64,000 nt of DNA from GCA-2731375 sp964631725. Lineage in GTDB: Bacteria; Pseudomonadota; Alphaproteobacteria; GCA-2731375. Below the pieces are notes generated by a model. It saw nothing but the letters and a program-made list of their open reading frames with translations, was not told the origin of the DNA and searched no databases. The stretch lies in assembly GCA_964631725.1 (NCBI GenBank), contig CAZVYX010000003.1, positions 95,448 through 159,447 of the forward strand, in the 5' to 3' direction. The translations under genes and the position numbers were made by a program. Positions 16,953-25,102 of this stretch are shown here, piece by piece. How positions within the stretch are numbered: the first letter of the stretch is position 1; each line of letters starts with the position of its first letter.

Positions 16953-18425
16953 ATGATCGTCGGGCTGGAACGGGAAATCATTGATCAATCGGCTTACGAC
17001 CGAAATATTGAAAGTGTTCAAGCAGCTGGAGTGACACTCCCGAAAATAGCGCACCTGGCCGATCCGGCGAACAAATTGGCGGACCGGGCAGCCATCTTGG
17101 CTGAGGTCGATCCGGACACGCCGGCCGGAGGCAACCTGTTCCGGGTGCACTGGCATAATGATGCCTCCCGCCGCCATTTGGTCGATGTGCCTGAGCATAT
17201 TGTACTCGATTCCGCGCTGACGGGGATCGAGGCCCAAATCATTGTCGCCGTGGGTGACCGATTTCCCATGGTCCGTGCCCACAAGGTCTTGGCGGCCTAT
17301 GGATGCCTGGTCCCGCGCCTGTTGTCGGGGATCTTTGACGTCAGTCGTCACCGCGCCGTATGGCCGTCAACCGGGAACTATTGTCGTGGCGGCGTGGCCA
17401 TTTCCCGCATACTGGGTTGCCGCAGCGTGGCGGTTCTGCCCGAGGGGATGAGCCGTGAGCGTTTCCAGTGGCTGGAAAACTGGACGACCGACCCAACCGA
17501 TATCCTGCGCACGCCAGGTACTGAAAGTAACGTCAAGGAAATCTACGACGCCTGTCACGAGCTATCAAAGGATCCGGGAAACATCATCCTTAACCAGTTT
17601 GCCGAATTCGGAAACTACATCATCCATCGTGCGGTCACCGGACCTGCCTTTGAACGCATGTTCAGGGCAGTGAAAGGTACAGGCGACCTCAAGGCCCGCG
17701 CCTTTGTCTCCGCCACCGGCTCCGCCGGAACAATTGCCGCCGGCGATTATCTGAAGGACGCCTTGGGCGCGCAGGTTTGCGCCGTGGAAGCCACCGAATG
17801 TCCGACCCTCCTCTATAACGGCTACGGCGAACATAATATCCAGGGCATCGGCGACAAACATGTGCCGTTCATCCACAATGTTATGAATACTGACTTTGTT
17901 ATCGGCGTTTCAGATCAGGCTTCCGACAGTCTCAACCTCCTGTTCAACACCACTGTCGGCCGCAAGTACCTCTCGGAGCGTGTCGGCATGGACCAACAAT
18001 CCATCGCCGCCCTCGGCGATTTGGGCCTTTCGTCCATTGCCAACATCGTCGGCGCCATCAAATACGCCAAGTACATGGACCTTAAGTCAGATGATGCTGT
18101 TCTGACCGTCGCCACGGACGGCGCACAGATGTACCAGACCGAACTGACTGAAGTTGAAAAGCGTCTTTGTGCAGGCGGGTTCGATGCTCTGATGGCGGCG
18201 GAAATCTATGGCCGCCATATGCTGGGTGCGGCAACGGATCATATGATTGAACTGGATCGAGCCGGACATGAACGAATCTTCAACCTAGGTTACTACACGT
18301 GGGTCGAGCAGCAGGGTATTGAACTGTCGGACTTCGATGCGCGTCGCGACCAGGCCTGGTGGGATGGGTTGATGGATCTGGTGCCGGTCTGGGATGGTAT
18401 GATCGACAAATTCAATGGCGCATAA
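16953..18425 (+). CDS. PLP-dependent enzyme of the cysteine synthase/tryptophan synthase beta fold
   Basis: 490 aa, longer than ordinary cysteine synthases (about 310). The substrate-loop motif STGNYCRGG (139-147) matches the S/T-x-G-N signature, SATGSAGTIAAGDYL is the glycine-rich phosphate-binding loop, and K111 in VRAHKVLAAYG, about 28 residues before STGN, is the best candidate for the PLP lysine. The lyase, synthase or deaminase reaction cannot be told. The ATG was chosen because GGAGAAG lies directly upstream; a GTG ten codons earlier is less likely. It stands alone on its strand. Confidence 0.78.
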   Translation: MIVGLEREIIDQSAYDRNIESVQAAGVTLPKIAHLADPANKLADRAAILAEVDPDTPAGGNLFRVHWHNDASRRHLVDVPEHIVLDSALTGIEAQIIVAVGDRFPMVRAHKVLAAYGCLVPRLLSGIFDVSRHRAVWPSTGNYCRGGVAISRILGCRSVAVLPEGMSRERFQWLENWTTDPTDILRTPGTESNVKEIYDACHELSKDPGNIILNQFAEFGNYIIHRAVTGPAFERMFRAVKGTGDLKARAFVSATGSAGTIAAGDYLKDALGAQVCAVEATECPTLLYNGYGEHNIQGIGDKHVPFIHNVMNTDFVIGVSDQASDSLNLLFNTTVGRKYLSERVGMDQQSIAALGDLGLSSIANIVGAIKYAKYMDLKSDDAVLTVATDGAQMYQTELTEVEKRLCAGGFDALMAAEIYGRHMLGAATDHMIELDRAGHERIFNLGYYTWVEQQGIELSDFDARRDQAWWDGLMDLVPVWDGMIDKFNGA

Positions 18426-18580
18426 TTGACCCGACTCCGAAGGATCGCCATCGTGCGCGACCAGGGCCCCACTTGCACGGCTATTTAGGGGCAGGAATGG
18501 GCCGGCGTCGTACCGCGTTTGATCGTCCGCCAGCGACGCGCCGACACCCGTTTCGTCATGTCGGATGGATCCGCCTAAAC

Positions 18581-19567
18581 CTAAGGCGCAAATCCCGCCT
18601 GCACCGTTCTGATCTGCGCCAACGCCTCGTCCGACAGCGGCCCTTTGTTTATGGCCGCGGCCGCCTGCTGCAATTCTTCGAGCGTCGCGATGCCAATCTC
18701 GGTTGTCGGCAGGGCCGGGTTGGAAATGACATAACGTACCGCCAGTTCCGGCAAGCTCGCGGCATGCCCAGCCTCAACCAACGGCGCGAACTGAAGGGCG
18801 CGCCGCACGTCTGTCGCGTAGTCGGTCTCCGACCCAATGGGATCGACCGACGGCATCCCGAGCGGGTGGCGCGCCTCGCTGCCGGATAATGCGCCCCCGG
18901 CAAGTACGCGCACGCCAATAGAGCCGACGCCGTTGTCGAAAGCGGCATCAAGGAGTTGGCGAAAATCATCGGCCGGATAATCGGCCGGCACCGCTTCACC
19001 GGCGGAGGGAACAAGCAGGTTGTAGAACACCTGCGCGCTGCTAAAGGCGCCGCATTTAACGAGTTTGTGCAGATCATCCGCTTCGCCCTTGGCCGTGAAG
19101 CCCAGGAAGCGCGTCTTGCCCGCATCCTTTAGTTTTTCGAAGGCGGGGATAACGTCATCCAATACCTGGTCGACGTTAAGTGTGCCGCGGAAATCCGGAC
19201 GGCCCAAGGTGTTGTGCAACTGAAAAATGTCCACGTGGTCGAGCTTCAGCCGCGTCAGGCTGGCATCAAGGGACCTGGCCACGGCGCCCGCGATGTCGGT
19301 CAAATCGTCATTGTTCAAGCCAACCTTGGTACTGACCACGATGCCGTCGGTGTTGCCGTTCAGCGCACGGCCGAGGTTCGTCTCCGAGACGCCGTTGCCG
19401 TAACTCGCCGCCGTGTCGAAAAAGTTAATGCCGTTGTCCCGTGCCCAGGCTATGGCGCGGTCCTGATCGGCTGCGTCACCCTTGGTCATCAGGCCGCCAA
19501 CGGCGCCGCAGCCGAACGTCAAGCGGGAGACTTCAAGACCGGTGTTGCCGAAACTTCTCTTTTCCAT
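18581..19567 (-). CDS. Aldo/keto reductase
   Basis: 328 aa. The catalytic tetrad is present: D51 and Y56 in FFDTAASYGNG, K81 in VVSTKVGL and H118 in IFQLHNT. Such enzymes reduce aldehydes or ketones with NADPH; the closest general type is the bacterial L-fucose dehydrogenase/pyridoxal-reductase-like group, but the substrate is open. The start at 19567 has AGAGGAAA upstream and begins with the family pattern MEKRSFGNTGLEVS; 27 extra in-frame codons before it look non-coding. Confidence 0.9.
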   Translation of the reverse strand: MEKRSFGNTGLEVSRLTFGCGAVGGLMTKGDAADQDRAIAWARDNGINFFDTAASYGNGVSETNLGRALNGNTDGIVVSTKVGLNNDDLTDIAGAVARSLDASLTRLKLDHVDIFQLHNTLGRPDFRGTLNVDQVLDDVIPAFEKLKDAGKTRFLGFTAKGEADDLHKLVKCGAFSSAQVFYNLLVPSAGEAVPADYPADDFRQLLDAAFDNGVGSIGVRVLAGGALSGSEARHPLGMPSVDPIGSETDYATDVRRALQFAPLVEAGHAASLPELAVRYVISNPALPTTEIGIATLEELQQAAAAINKGPLSDEALAQIRTVQAGFAP

Positions 19568-19681
19568 CACGTATTTCCTCTGACTTTCCCCAATGGGAAC
19601 GCTGCCATAAAAGGTCATGGGCGGCAATCCTTGCCTCAACCCCATCAAGCGCCGCGCTGTGATCGGCCGAATGGTGCTCGT

Positions 19682-20401
19682 TCAGTCCAGATCGGAGAAA
19701 TACGGCGGCGACATGATGGCATTGGGATGGTTCAGGACGATCCGTTCCCCATGGGCCGGATGCGCCGGATCAAGATCGCGGAACCAGGCCCGGACATCGC
19801 CAATACCATGATGGCCGTTGCTGGCGTCCCATGCCTCATCGATCCGGGTGAAGCATTGTGAGCCATTGGGACTGGCCGCCAGGGTTTGCACGGCGAAGGT
19901 GAGCATTGCCTCGCATCTCAGCATGCTCTCCTTCAGGACGGATTTGATGCTGTCGTCTTCGCCGACCGGCCAGCGCTCGACGGCGTAGATCGGTCCGCTG
20001 TCGATCGCTTCATCGATCTCGTGCAGGGTGACGCCATGATGGCCGCGAATATCCCGCCTGATGACCGGCTGGCAGTAAATGCCCCAAGCGCCCGGATGTT
20101 CGGGCGGCGCGGGATGGATGTTGATGGCGCCGAATGTTGCCCGGGCAAGATGATGCGGCTTTAGAATGATGCTGCTGATATGGGAGATGATCAGGTTGTA
20201 GCCACTGGCCTCGATCCGGCCCATGACATCGGCCTTGGTTGCCATGTTGCCCATTTGCCAATAGATGCTTTCGACATGGGCGAAATGTGTCCGCGCCATG
20301 GCCGTGGTTGCCTCGATGATCCCCGGCACCGAGGTCAGCAGAAGCACTTTGTAATCTTGGTTCCGGGCCAATTCACCAACTCCAAATTCACCACCCCGCA
20401 T
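19682..20401 (-). CDS. Formyltransferase-fold protein (methionyl-tRNA/sugar formyltransferase-like)
   Basis: About 239 aa. The formyltransferase active-site triad is readable: N94 and H96 in GAINIHPAPPEHPG and D134 in HEIDEAIDSGPI. It lacks the C-terminal OB domain of methionyl-tRNA formyltransferase, so it is a stand-alone catalytic domain as in sugar N-formyltransferases or related hydrolases. No nucleotide-sugar genes are nearby. The start is uncertain: ATG at 20401 has only a distant AGGAAA, and a TTG eleven codons later has GGAG. It is divergent from the enoyl-CoA hydratase gene, 62 bases away. Confidence 0.7.
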   Translation of the reverse strand: MRGGEFGVGELARNQDYKVLLLTSVPGIIEATTAMARTHFAHVESIYWQMGNMATKADVMGRIEASGYNLIISHISSIILKPHHLARATFGAINIHPAPPEHPGAWGIYCQPVIRRDIRGHHGVTLHEIDEAIDSGPIYAVERWPVGEDDSIKSVLKESMLRCEAMLTFAVQTLAASPNGSQCFTRIDEAWDASNGHHGIGDVRAWFRDLDPAHPAHGERIVLNHPNAIMSPPYFSDLD

Positions 20402-20463
20402 TTGCACGTTCGGCACATTTCCTGAAGACTGGGCCGAGATGCCAGCGGGAATGGAGCCTAGGG

Positions 20464-21276
20464 ATGACAAGCAACACTGTACTCTATGAGACCGAAGACA
20501 ACATCGCGACCGTAACCTTGAACCGGCCGGAGCGCCTGAACGCACTGAATGACGAATTGGTTACAGAGCTTTATCAGGTGATGCAGCAGGCGGATCAAGA
20601 CAGGGAGGTGCGGATCATTATTCTAACCGGCGCCGGGCGCGGCTTTTGCGCCGGCGGCGATATCCACGGCTTCAATAATCTGGTGCCCGAACAGCTGATC
20701 GTTAAGAACCCCACCCTCTTCAACATGAACATTCGCGCCGACTACCAAACCCGGCACGCCTATTTGCCCAGCCTGCGCAAACCGGTCATCGGCATGGTGA
20801 ACGGACCGGCGGCGGGCCTGGGCCTGCTCTACGCCCTGGGCTGCGACATCCGCTTCGCCGCTGACAGCGCCTTGTTCACGACGGCCTTCGCCAAGCGTGG
20901 CCTGGCGGCCGAGTTCGGCATGTCTTGGTTGCTGCCCAGGGTCGTCGGTCACGCCAATGCCATGGATCTGCTGCTGTCGGCCCGGACGGTCGGCGCCAAA
21001 GAGGCGTTGCAACTGGGCCTGGTCAACAGGATCTTTTCGCCCGAGCGGCTGCGCGAGGAGACGCAGGCCTATGCCAGGGAAATGGTCACCTGGTGTTCGC
21101 CGACGGCGATGCGCCATATCAAACAGCAGACCTGGGACACGCCGTTTCAGTCCCTGCAGGAATCCGTCCGGGACGCGAACCAGATCATGCTGCAAACCAA
21201 CCGTTCACCGGATTTTGCCGAGGGCACTGCTTCGTTCCATGAAAAACGGCCGCCGAACTTCGCGCCGATTGACTGA
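20464..21276 (+). CDS. Enoyl-CoA hydratase/isomerase family protein
   Basis: 270 aa crotonase fold. The oxyanion-hole segments are GRGFCAGGDIHG (about 59-70) and NGPAAGLGL (about 117-125), and the later RGLAAEFGMSWLLPR carries a glutamate in the region of the catalytic acid. It would hydrate or isomerise an enoyl-CoA, as in fatty acid or aromatic side-chain breakdown. GGAG lies 11 bases before the ATG. It ends facing the DsbA-like gene. Confidence 0.9.
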   Translation: MTSNTVLYETEDNIATVTLNRPERLNALNDELVTELYQVMQQADQDREVRIIILTGAGRGFCAGGDIHGFNNLVPEQLIVKNPTLFNMNIRADYQTRHAYLPSLRKPVIGMVNGPAAGLGLLYALGCDIRFAADSALFTTAFAKRGLAAEFGMSWLLPRVVGHANAMDLLLSARTVGAKEALQLGLVNRIFSPERLREETQAYAREMVTWCSPTAMRHIKQQTWDTPFQSLQESVRDANQIMLQTNRSPDFAEGTASFHEKRPPNFAPID

Positions 21277-21329
21277 CGGGACCAGTCTGGGCGGAAACCC
21301 TACTCGCCGCGATGGGACAACGATTTCGC

Positions 21330-22121
21330 CTAACAGACCCTGCAGCTTGTTCTGGCCTGTTCGACCAGTGTCACCAATTGGTCGTACCCGATGGCGCCGG
21401 GAACCATTTTCTCGCCAACGACAAGGCTGGGCGTGCCACGGATACCCATGCTCGCTGCCAAGTCCCGGTTGGCCTTGATAATGCGGGAAATCTCAGGGCT
21501 TTTCATGTCCCGTTTCAGGCGCGCCACATCCAGCCCGACATCCTCGGCGGTTTGATAAACCGCCGCCTCCGTCAGGCGCCGGCGCAGACCCATCACCGTA
21601 TCGTGGAAAACGCGATATTTGCCTTGCATCTTGGCTGCCAGCGCGGCCTGGCTGGCGGTTAATGAGACCGGGCCCAAAATAGGGAATTCCTTAAACACGA
21701 AGCGCACGCCGTGGTCGGCCTTCAGCAGCCGCGCCATGGTCGGCAGGAAGCGTTTGCAATAGCCGCACTGGTAGTCGAAAAACTCCACCACCGGCACCTT
21801 ACCGTTTGGGTTAACGACGAAATCATCAGCCGAGGCGAACAGCGCATCGCGGTTATTCCAGATCTTGCCGACCATGTCGGCCTCTTCCTCGGCCTTTTGC
21901 CGGGCTTCCAGCTTCTGCATGACCTCCAACATCAACTCCGGGTTCCGCAGCAGATAGTTGCGGATGATCTTTTCGATGCGGGCGGTCTCCGGGTCGGAGG
22001 ATTGTTGCGCCTTACTGCTATCCGCCGCCGACAGAGGCGTCTGTACCAGCAAAATCGCCATGGCAGCAAAACCGATGAACAGACTGACGCGGCGGAGCAC
22101 TGAAAACCCTAGGACGGCCAT
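21330..22121 (-). CDS. DsbA-family thiol:disulfide protein, periplasmic
   Basis: 263 aa. A signal peptide covers residues 1 to about 33 (hydrophobic FIGFAAMAILLVQ, cleavage near SAA). A charged helical region (45-90) precedes the thioredoxin-like domain with C119-G-Y-C122 and the cis-proline loop RGTP (T230-P231). The N-terminal helix plus DsbA domain is the layout of ScsC/BdbD-type proteins, some of which are oligomeric isomerases. The last four residues are CRVC, a second CxxC at the C-terminus. The ribosome site is a strong GGAGGGA. Confidence 0.88.
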   Translation of the reverse strand: MAVLGFSVLRRVSLFIGFAAMAILLVQTPLSAADSSKAQQSSDPETARIEKIIRNYLLRNPELMLEVMQKLEARQKAEEEADMVGKIWNNRDALFASADDFVVNPNGKVPVVEFFDYQCGYCKRFLPTMARLLKADHGVRFVFKEFPILGPVSLTASQAALAAKMQGKYRVFHDTVMGLRRRLTEAAVYQTAEDVGLDVARLKRDMKSPEISRIIKANRDLAASMGIRGTPSLVVGEKMVPGAIGYDQLVTLVEQARTSCRVC

Positions 22122-22218
22122 GGTCCCTCCGTTGATACGCCGGCCGAAGCGGGCCGGGAAACATTGCGCCGATCATGTCGTGGGAATCCGCCGCGCGCAA
22201 GGGTCGATCGGGGGGGCA

Positions 22219-23733
22219 TCACGTAACTGTGCGCACCCGCGCCACCGCCTCCCGCCAGGCGCCATACAACTGCTGCCGCCGTGCTGGCGCCATCTTGGGC
22301 GTAAAGCTGGCCTGGCGCCGCCAATGGGAGGCGATGGTCTCGATCGAGGGATAGAGCCCCGTTTGCAGACCGGCCAGATAGGCGGCTCCCAACGCCGTGG
22401 TCTCGGTCACGGCGGGGCGGTCGACGCAGACGTCGAGGATGTCGGCCAGGAACTGCATCAGCCAATCGTTTTCCACCATGCCGCCATCGACCCGCAGCAC
22501 ATCAAGCGAGAGATCCCCCGTCGGAGCGGCCGCCGCCGCATCGGCCTGCATGGCCAGCAGCAAATCTCTGGTCTGATAGCAAACCGCTTCCAGCCCGGCA
22601 CGGACGATCTGGGCAATCGAGCTATCCCGGGTCAGGCCCATGATGGCGCCTCGGGCATCGGCATCCCAATAGGGCGCGCCCAGGCCCGTGAAGGCAGGCA
22701 CCATGACCACGCCGTCGGTGGACTCGAGACCCCGCGCCAGGGCCTCCGATTCAGGGGCGGCATCGATCAGCTTCAGGCCGTCGCGCAGCCATTGCATGGC
22801 GGCGCCGGCGACGAAGATACTGCCTTCCAGTGCATAGGTGGCTTGGCCGCCCAGGCGATAGGCGACAGTCGTCAGCATACGGTTTTCCGAGGTCACAGCA
22901 TTGATGCCGGTGTTCAGCATGACGAAACAGCCGGTGCCATAGGTGGATTTGATCATGCCGGGCGTGAAACAGGCCTGCCCCACCGTGGCGGCCTGCTGAT
23001 CACCGGCGATGCCGGCGATAGCGATGGGGGCGCCGAACAGATCTTTGTCAGTCTCGCCGAAATCAGCGGCGCAGTCGCGCACCTCGGGCAGCAAGGTCGA
23101 AGGTACATGGAACAATTGGCACAGGTCCTCGTCCCAGCATTGCCGGTGAATATCGAACAGCATCGTGCGCGAGGCGTTGGTGGCATCGGTGGCGTGGACC
23201 GCGCCGCCGGTCAGGTTCCACAAAAGCCAGCTGTCAATAGTGCCGAAAGCCAGTTCGCCCGCCTGCGCCGAAGCGCGGGCGCCATCGACGTTTTCCAGCA
23301 GCCAGGCGATCTTGGTCGCGGAAAAATAAGGATCAACGATCAGGCCGGTGCGTGACTGGATCAGCTTGTCGTCGCCGGAGCGGCGCAGTTCGTCACATAA
23401 GTCCGCCGTGCGCCGATCCTGCCAGACAATCGCATTGTGGATCGGCAGGCCCGTATCCCGGCGCCAGATCACGGTGGTTTCCCGCTGGTTGGCGATGCCG
23501 ATACCCGCGATCTCCGCCGCGCCGACGCCGCCTTCCTCCAGGGCGGCACGGGCCGTGGCAAGGGTGTCCCGCCAGATCTGCCCAGCGTCATGCTCGACCA
23601 GGCCGGGGGCGGGAAAAATTTGCGGTAATTCCTGTTGCGCACTGGCCAGCGCGGCGCCTTCGCCGTCGAACAGAACAGCGCGGCTGGAGGTCGTGCCCTG
23701 GTCCAGGGCGAGGATAAGGCCGTTCCGGGTCAT
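22219..23733 (-). CDS. glpK: Glycerol kinase
   Basis: 504 aa, the usual family length. It opens with LALDQGTTSSRAVLFD, the phosphate-binding loop of FGGY kinases, and continues with GIANQRETTVIW, AIVWQDRRT, DPYFSATKIAWLL, AGDQQAATVGQ, STYGTGCF and VDGGMVENDWLMQFLADI, all diagnostic for GlpK. It phosphorylates glycerol to sn-glycerol 3-phosphate in the cytoplasm. No glpF, glpD or glp regulator is in the window. It starts 10 bases after the M48 protease gene, so it is read on that gene's transcript or from a promoter inside it. Confidence 0.96.
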   Translation of the reverse strand: MTRNGLILALDQGTTSSRAVLFDGEGAALASAQQELPQIFPAPGLVEHDAGQIWRDTLATARAALEEGGVGAAEIAGIGIANQRETTVIWRRDTGLPIHNAIVWQDRRTADLCDELRRSGDDKLIQSRTGLIVDPYFSATKIAWLLENVDGARASAQAGELAFGTIDSWLLWNLTGGAVHATDATNASRTMLFDIHRQCWDEDLCQLFHVPSTLLPEVRDCAADFGETDKDLFGAPIAIAGIAGDQQAATVGQACFTPGMIKSTYGTGCFVMLNTGINAVTSENRMLTTVAYRLGGQATYALEGSIFVAGAAMQWLRDGLKLIDAAPESEALARGLESTDGVVMVPAFTGLGAPYWDADARGAIMGLTRDSSIAQIVRAGLEAVCYQTRDLLLAMQADAAAAAPTGDLSLDVLRVDGGMVENDWLMQFLADILDVCVDRPAVTETTALGAAYLAGLQTGLYPSIETIASHWRRQASFTPKMAPARRQQLYGAWREAVARVRTVT

Positions 23734-23743
23734 GACACCAGGC

Positions 23744-25102
23744 TCATTGTTTCTTGCGTTTCTTCATGGCTTGCTGCGCCGCGGCCTTCAGGTCCTGGGC
23801 CCGCAGCCAGCCCGGCGTACCCTCGGGCAGCAGACGTTCGGCCCGGCTTGCCTGCCCCACGGCATCGCGGAACTTGCCGGTCAGGATATATCGTTCCGCC
23901 GTGGCCAGGGCGGCGCGGCCGATATCGCCGCGACGGCCATAGGCCATGCCCAGCCAGCGCCACGCGGATGCGTTGCCCGGCGCCAGACGCACGGCGCGGC
24001 GCATATTCCCCACCGCGGCTTCAACATGGCGGTCGTCCTGAACGGAAACCTGGGCCTGCCCCAGACCGATGCGCAGCAGTGCTTCATTCGGCCGCAGGGC
24101 CACCGCCCGCTCATACGGCGCGACGGCGGCTTCCACGTTGCCGCTTTCAAACAGGATCTGGCCGTGCAGCTCATGGAAATAGGGGTCGTCGGGACGTTCG
24201 CTCAACAATCCCTGGATCAAGGCCAACGCCTTGTCGGTTTCACGCTTCTTGTGCCGGGTAATGGCCCGGGCATAACGTCCCGGCAGGCTGTTGTCGGTGA
24301 CCGGGTACTTGCGCAGGGACTGCACCGGGGATTGCAGGAACGCGATCAGTTTGGCCTGCATGCGGCCGTGGCGTTCGACGAATTCCGGCCGCTCCGGCGC
24401 ATCGGAATATGCCGATCGCTTCACGTGGGCGCGGATGCCGTCGACCCGGTTCCGGGTAAGCGGATGGGTGCGCACATAAGGATCCTGGCTGGAGGACAAT
24501 AGGGCTTCCTGATCACCCAGCTTGTCGAAAAACGCCAGCATGCCGCGGGCCGACTGTCCGGTCTGTTCAAGCATGGAAATAGCGGCCTGATCGGCGGACC
24601 CTTCCTGAATGCGGCTGTATTTCAGGAACGAACGCTGCGCCACCTGTGCCCCGCCGGCGATGATGGCCGTGCCGGCGCCGCCCTGGCCGGCAATGGCGGC
24701 GGCGGCGCCCAGAACGAATGCCATGATCGATTGGGCCGAGGCATCGCGCAGGGCGTCTTGGGTGCGGGCCAAATGGCCGCCGGTGATATGGCCGGTTTCA
24801 TGGGCGATGACGCCGATCACCTGGTTGGCATTGTCCGAGGCGATCAGCAGACCGGTATTGATAAAGATTTTTTGTCCACCGGCGACAAAAGCATTGAGGG
24901 CGGGGTCATTGACCAGGTATACGCGCACCGCCGAGGGCTCCAAACCGGCGATCGCGAATAGTGGTGCGCCGAACAGCCGGATGGTATCCTCAATCTCCGC
25001 ATCGCGGATGAAGCTGAACTTTCGCGCCTGGACCGGACCGGCCAGGATCGAAAGCATTAAGATAGAAAGTAGTAGAAGCCCAATTATGTATCGCAAGCCC
25101 AT
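23744..25102 (-). CDS. M48 family metalloprotease with TPR region, BepA-like
   Basis: 452 aa. A signal peptide at 5-27 (GLLLLSILMLSILAGPVQA) directs it to the periplasm. The zinc motif HETGH is at 101-105 and the third ligand E167 is in QEGSADQA. Residues from about 260 on are TPR-like helices (YFHELHGQILFESGNVEAA). This is the layout of BepA/YfgC, which degrades or chaperones stalled outer-membrane protein and LptD intermediates at the BAM complex. The ATG at 25102 has GACGGAG upstream; an in-frame TTG five codons earlier is less likely. Its 5' end overlaps that of the divergent lipoprotein gene by 17 bases. Confidence 0.92.
   Translation of the reverse strand: MGLRYIIGLLLLSILMLSILAGPVQARKFSFIRDAEIEDTIRLFGAPLFAIAGLEPSAVRVYLVNDPALNAFVAGGQKIFINTGLLIASDNANQVIGVIAHETGHITGGHLARTQDALRDASAQSIMAFVLGAAAAIAGQGGAGTAIIAGGAQVAQRSFLKYSRIQEGSADQAAISMLEQTGQSARGMLAFFDKLGDQEALLSSSQDPYVRTHPLTRNRVDGIRAHVKRSAYSDAPERPEFVERHGRMQAKLIAFLQSPVQSLRKYPVTDNSLPGRYARAITRHKKRETDKALALIQGLLSERPDDPYFHELHGQILFESGNVEAAVAPYERAVALRPNEALLRIGLGQAQVSVQDDRHVEAAVGNMRRAVRLAPGNASAWRWLGMAYGRRGDIGRAALATAERYILTGKFRDAVGQASRAERLLPEGTPGWLRAQDLKAAAQQAMKKRKKQ

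Noticed and set aside
21958..23355. 465-codon open frame on the plus strand
   Set aside because: Opposite to the dsbA-like gene and glpK; no ribosome site and no recognisable family.
24609..25085. N-terminal extension of the GGT-like reading frame
   Set aside because: Open by chance on the strand opposite to the M48 protease; the lipobox and the ATG at 25086 mark the real start.
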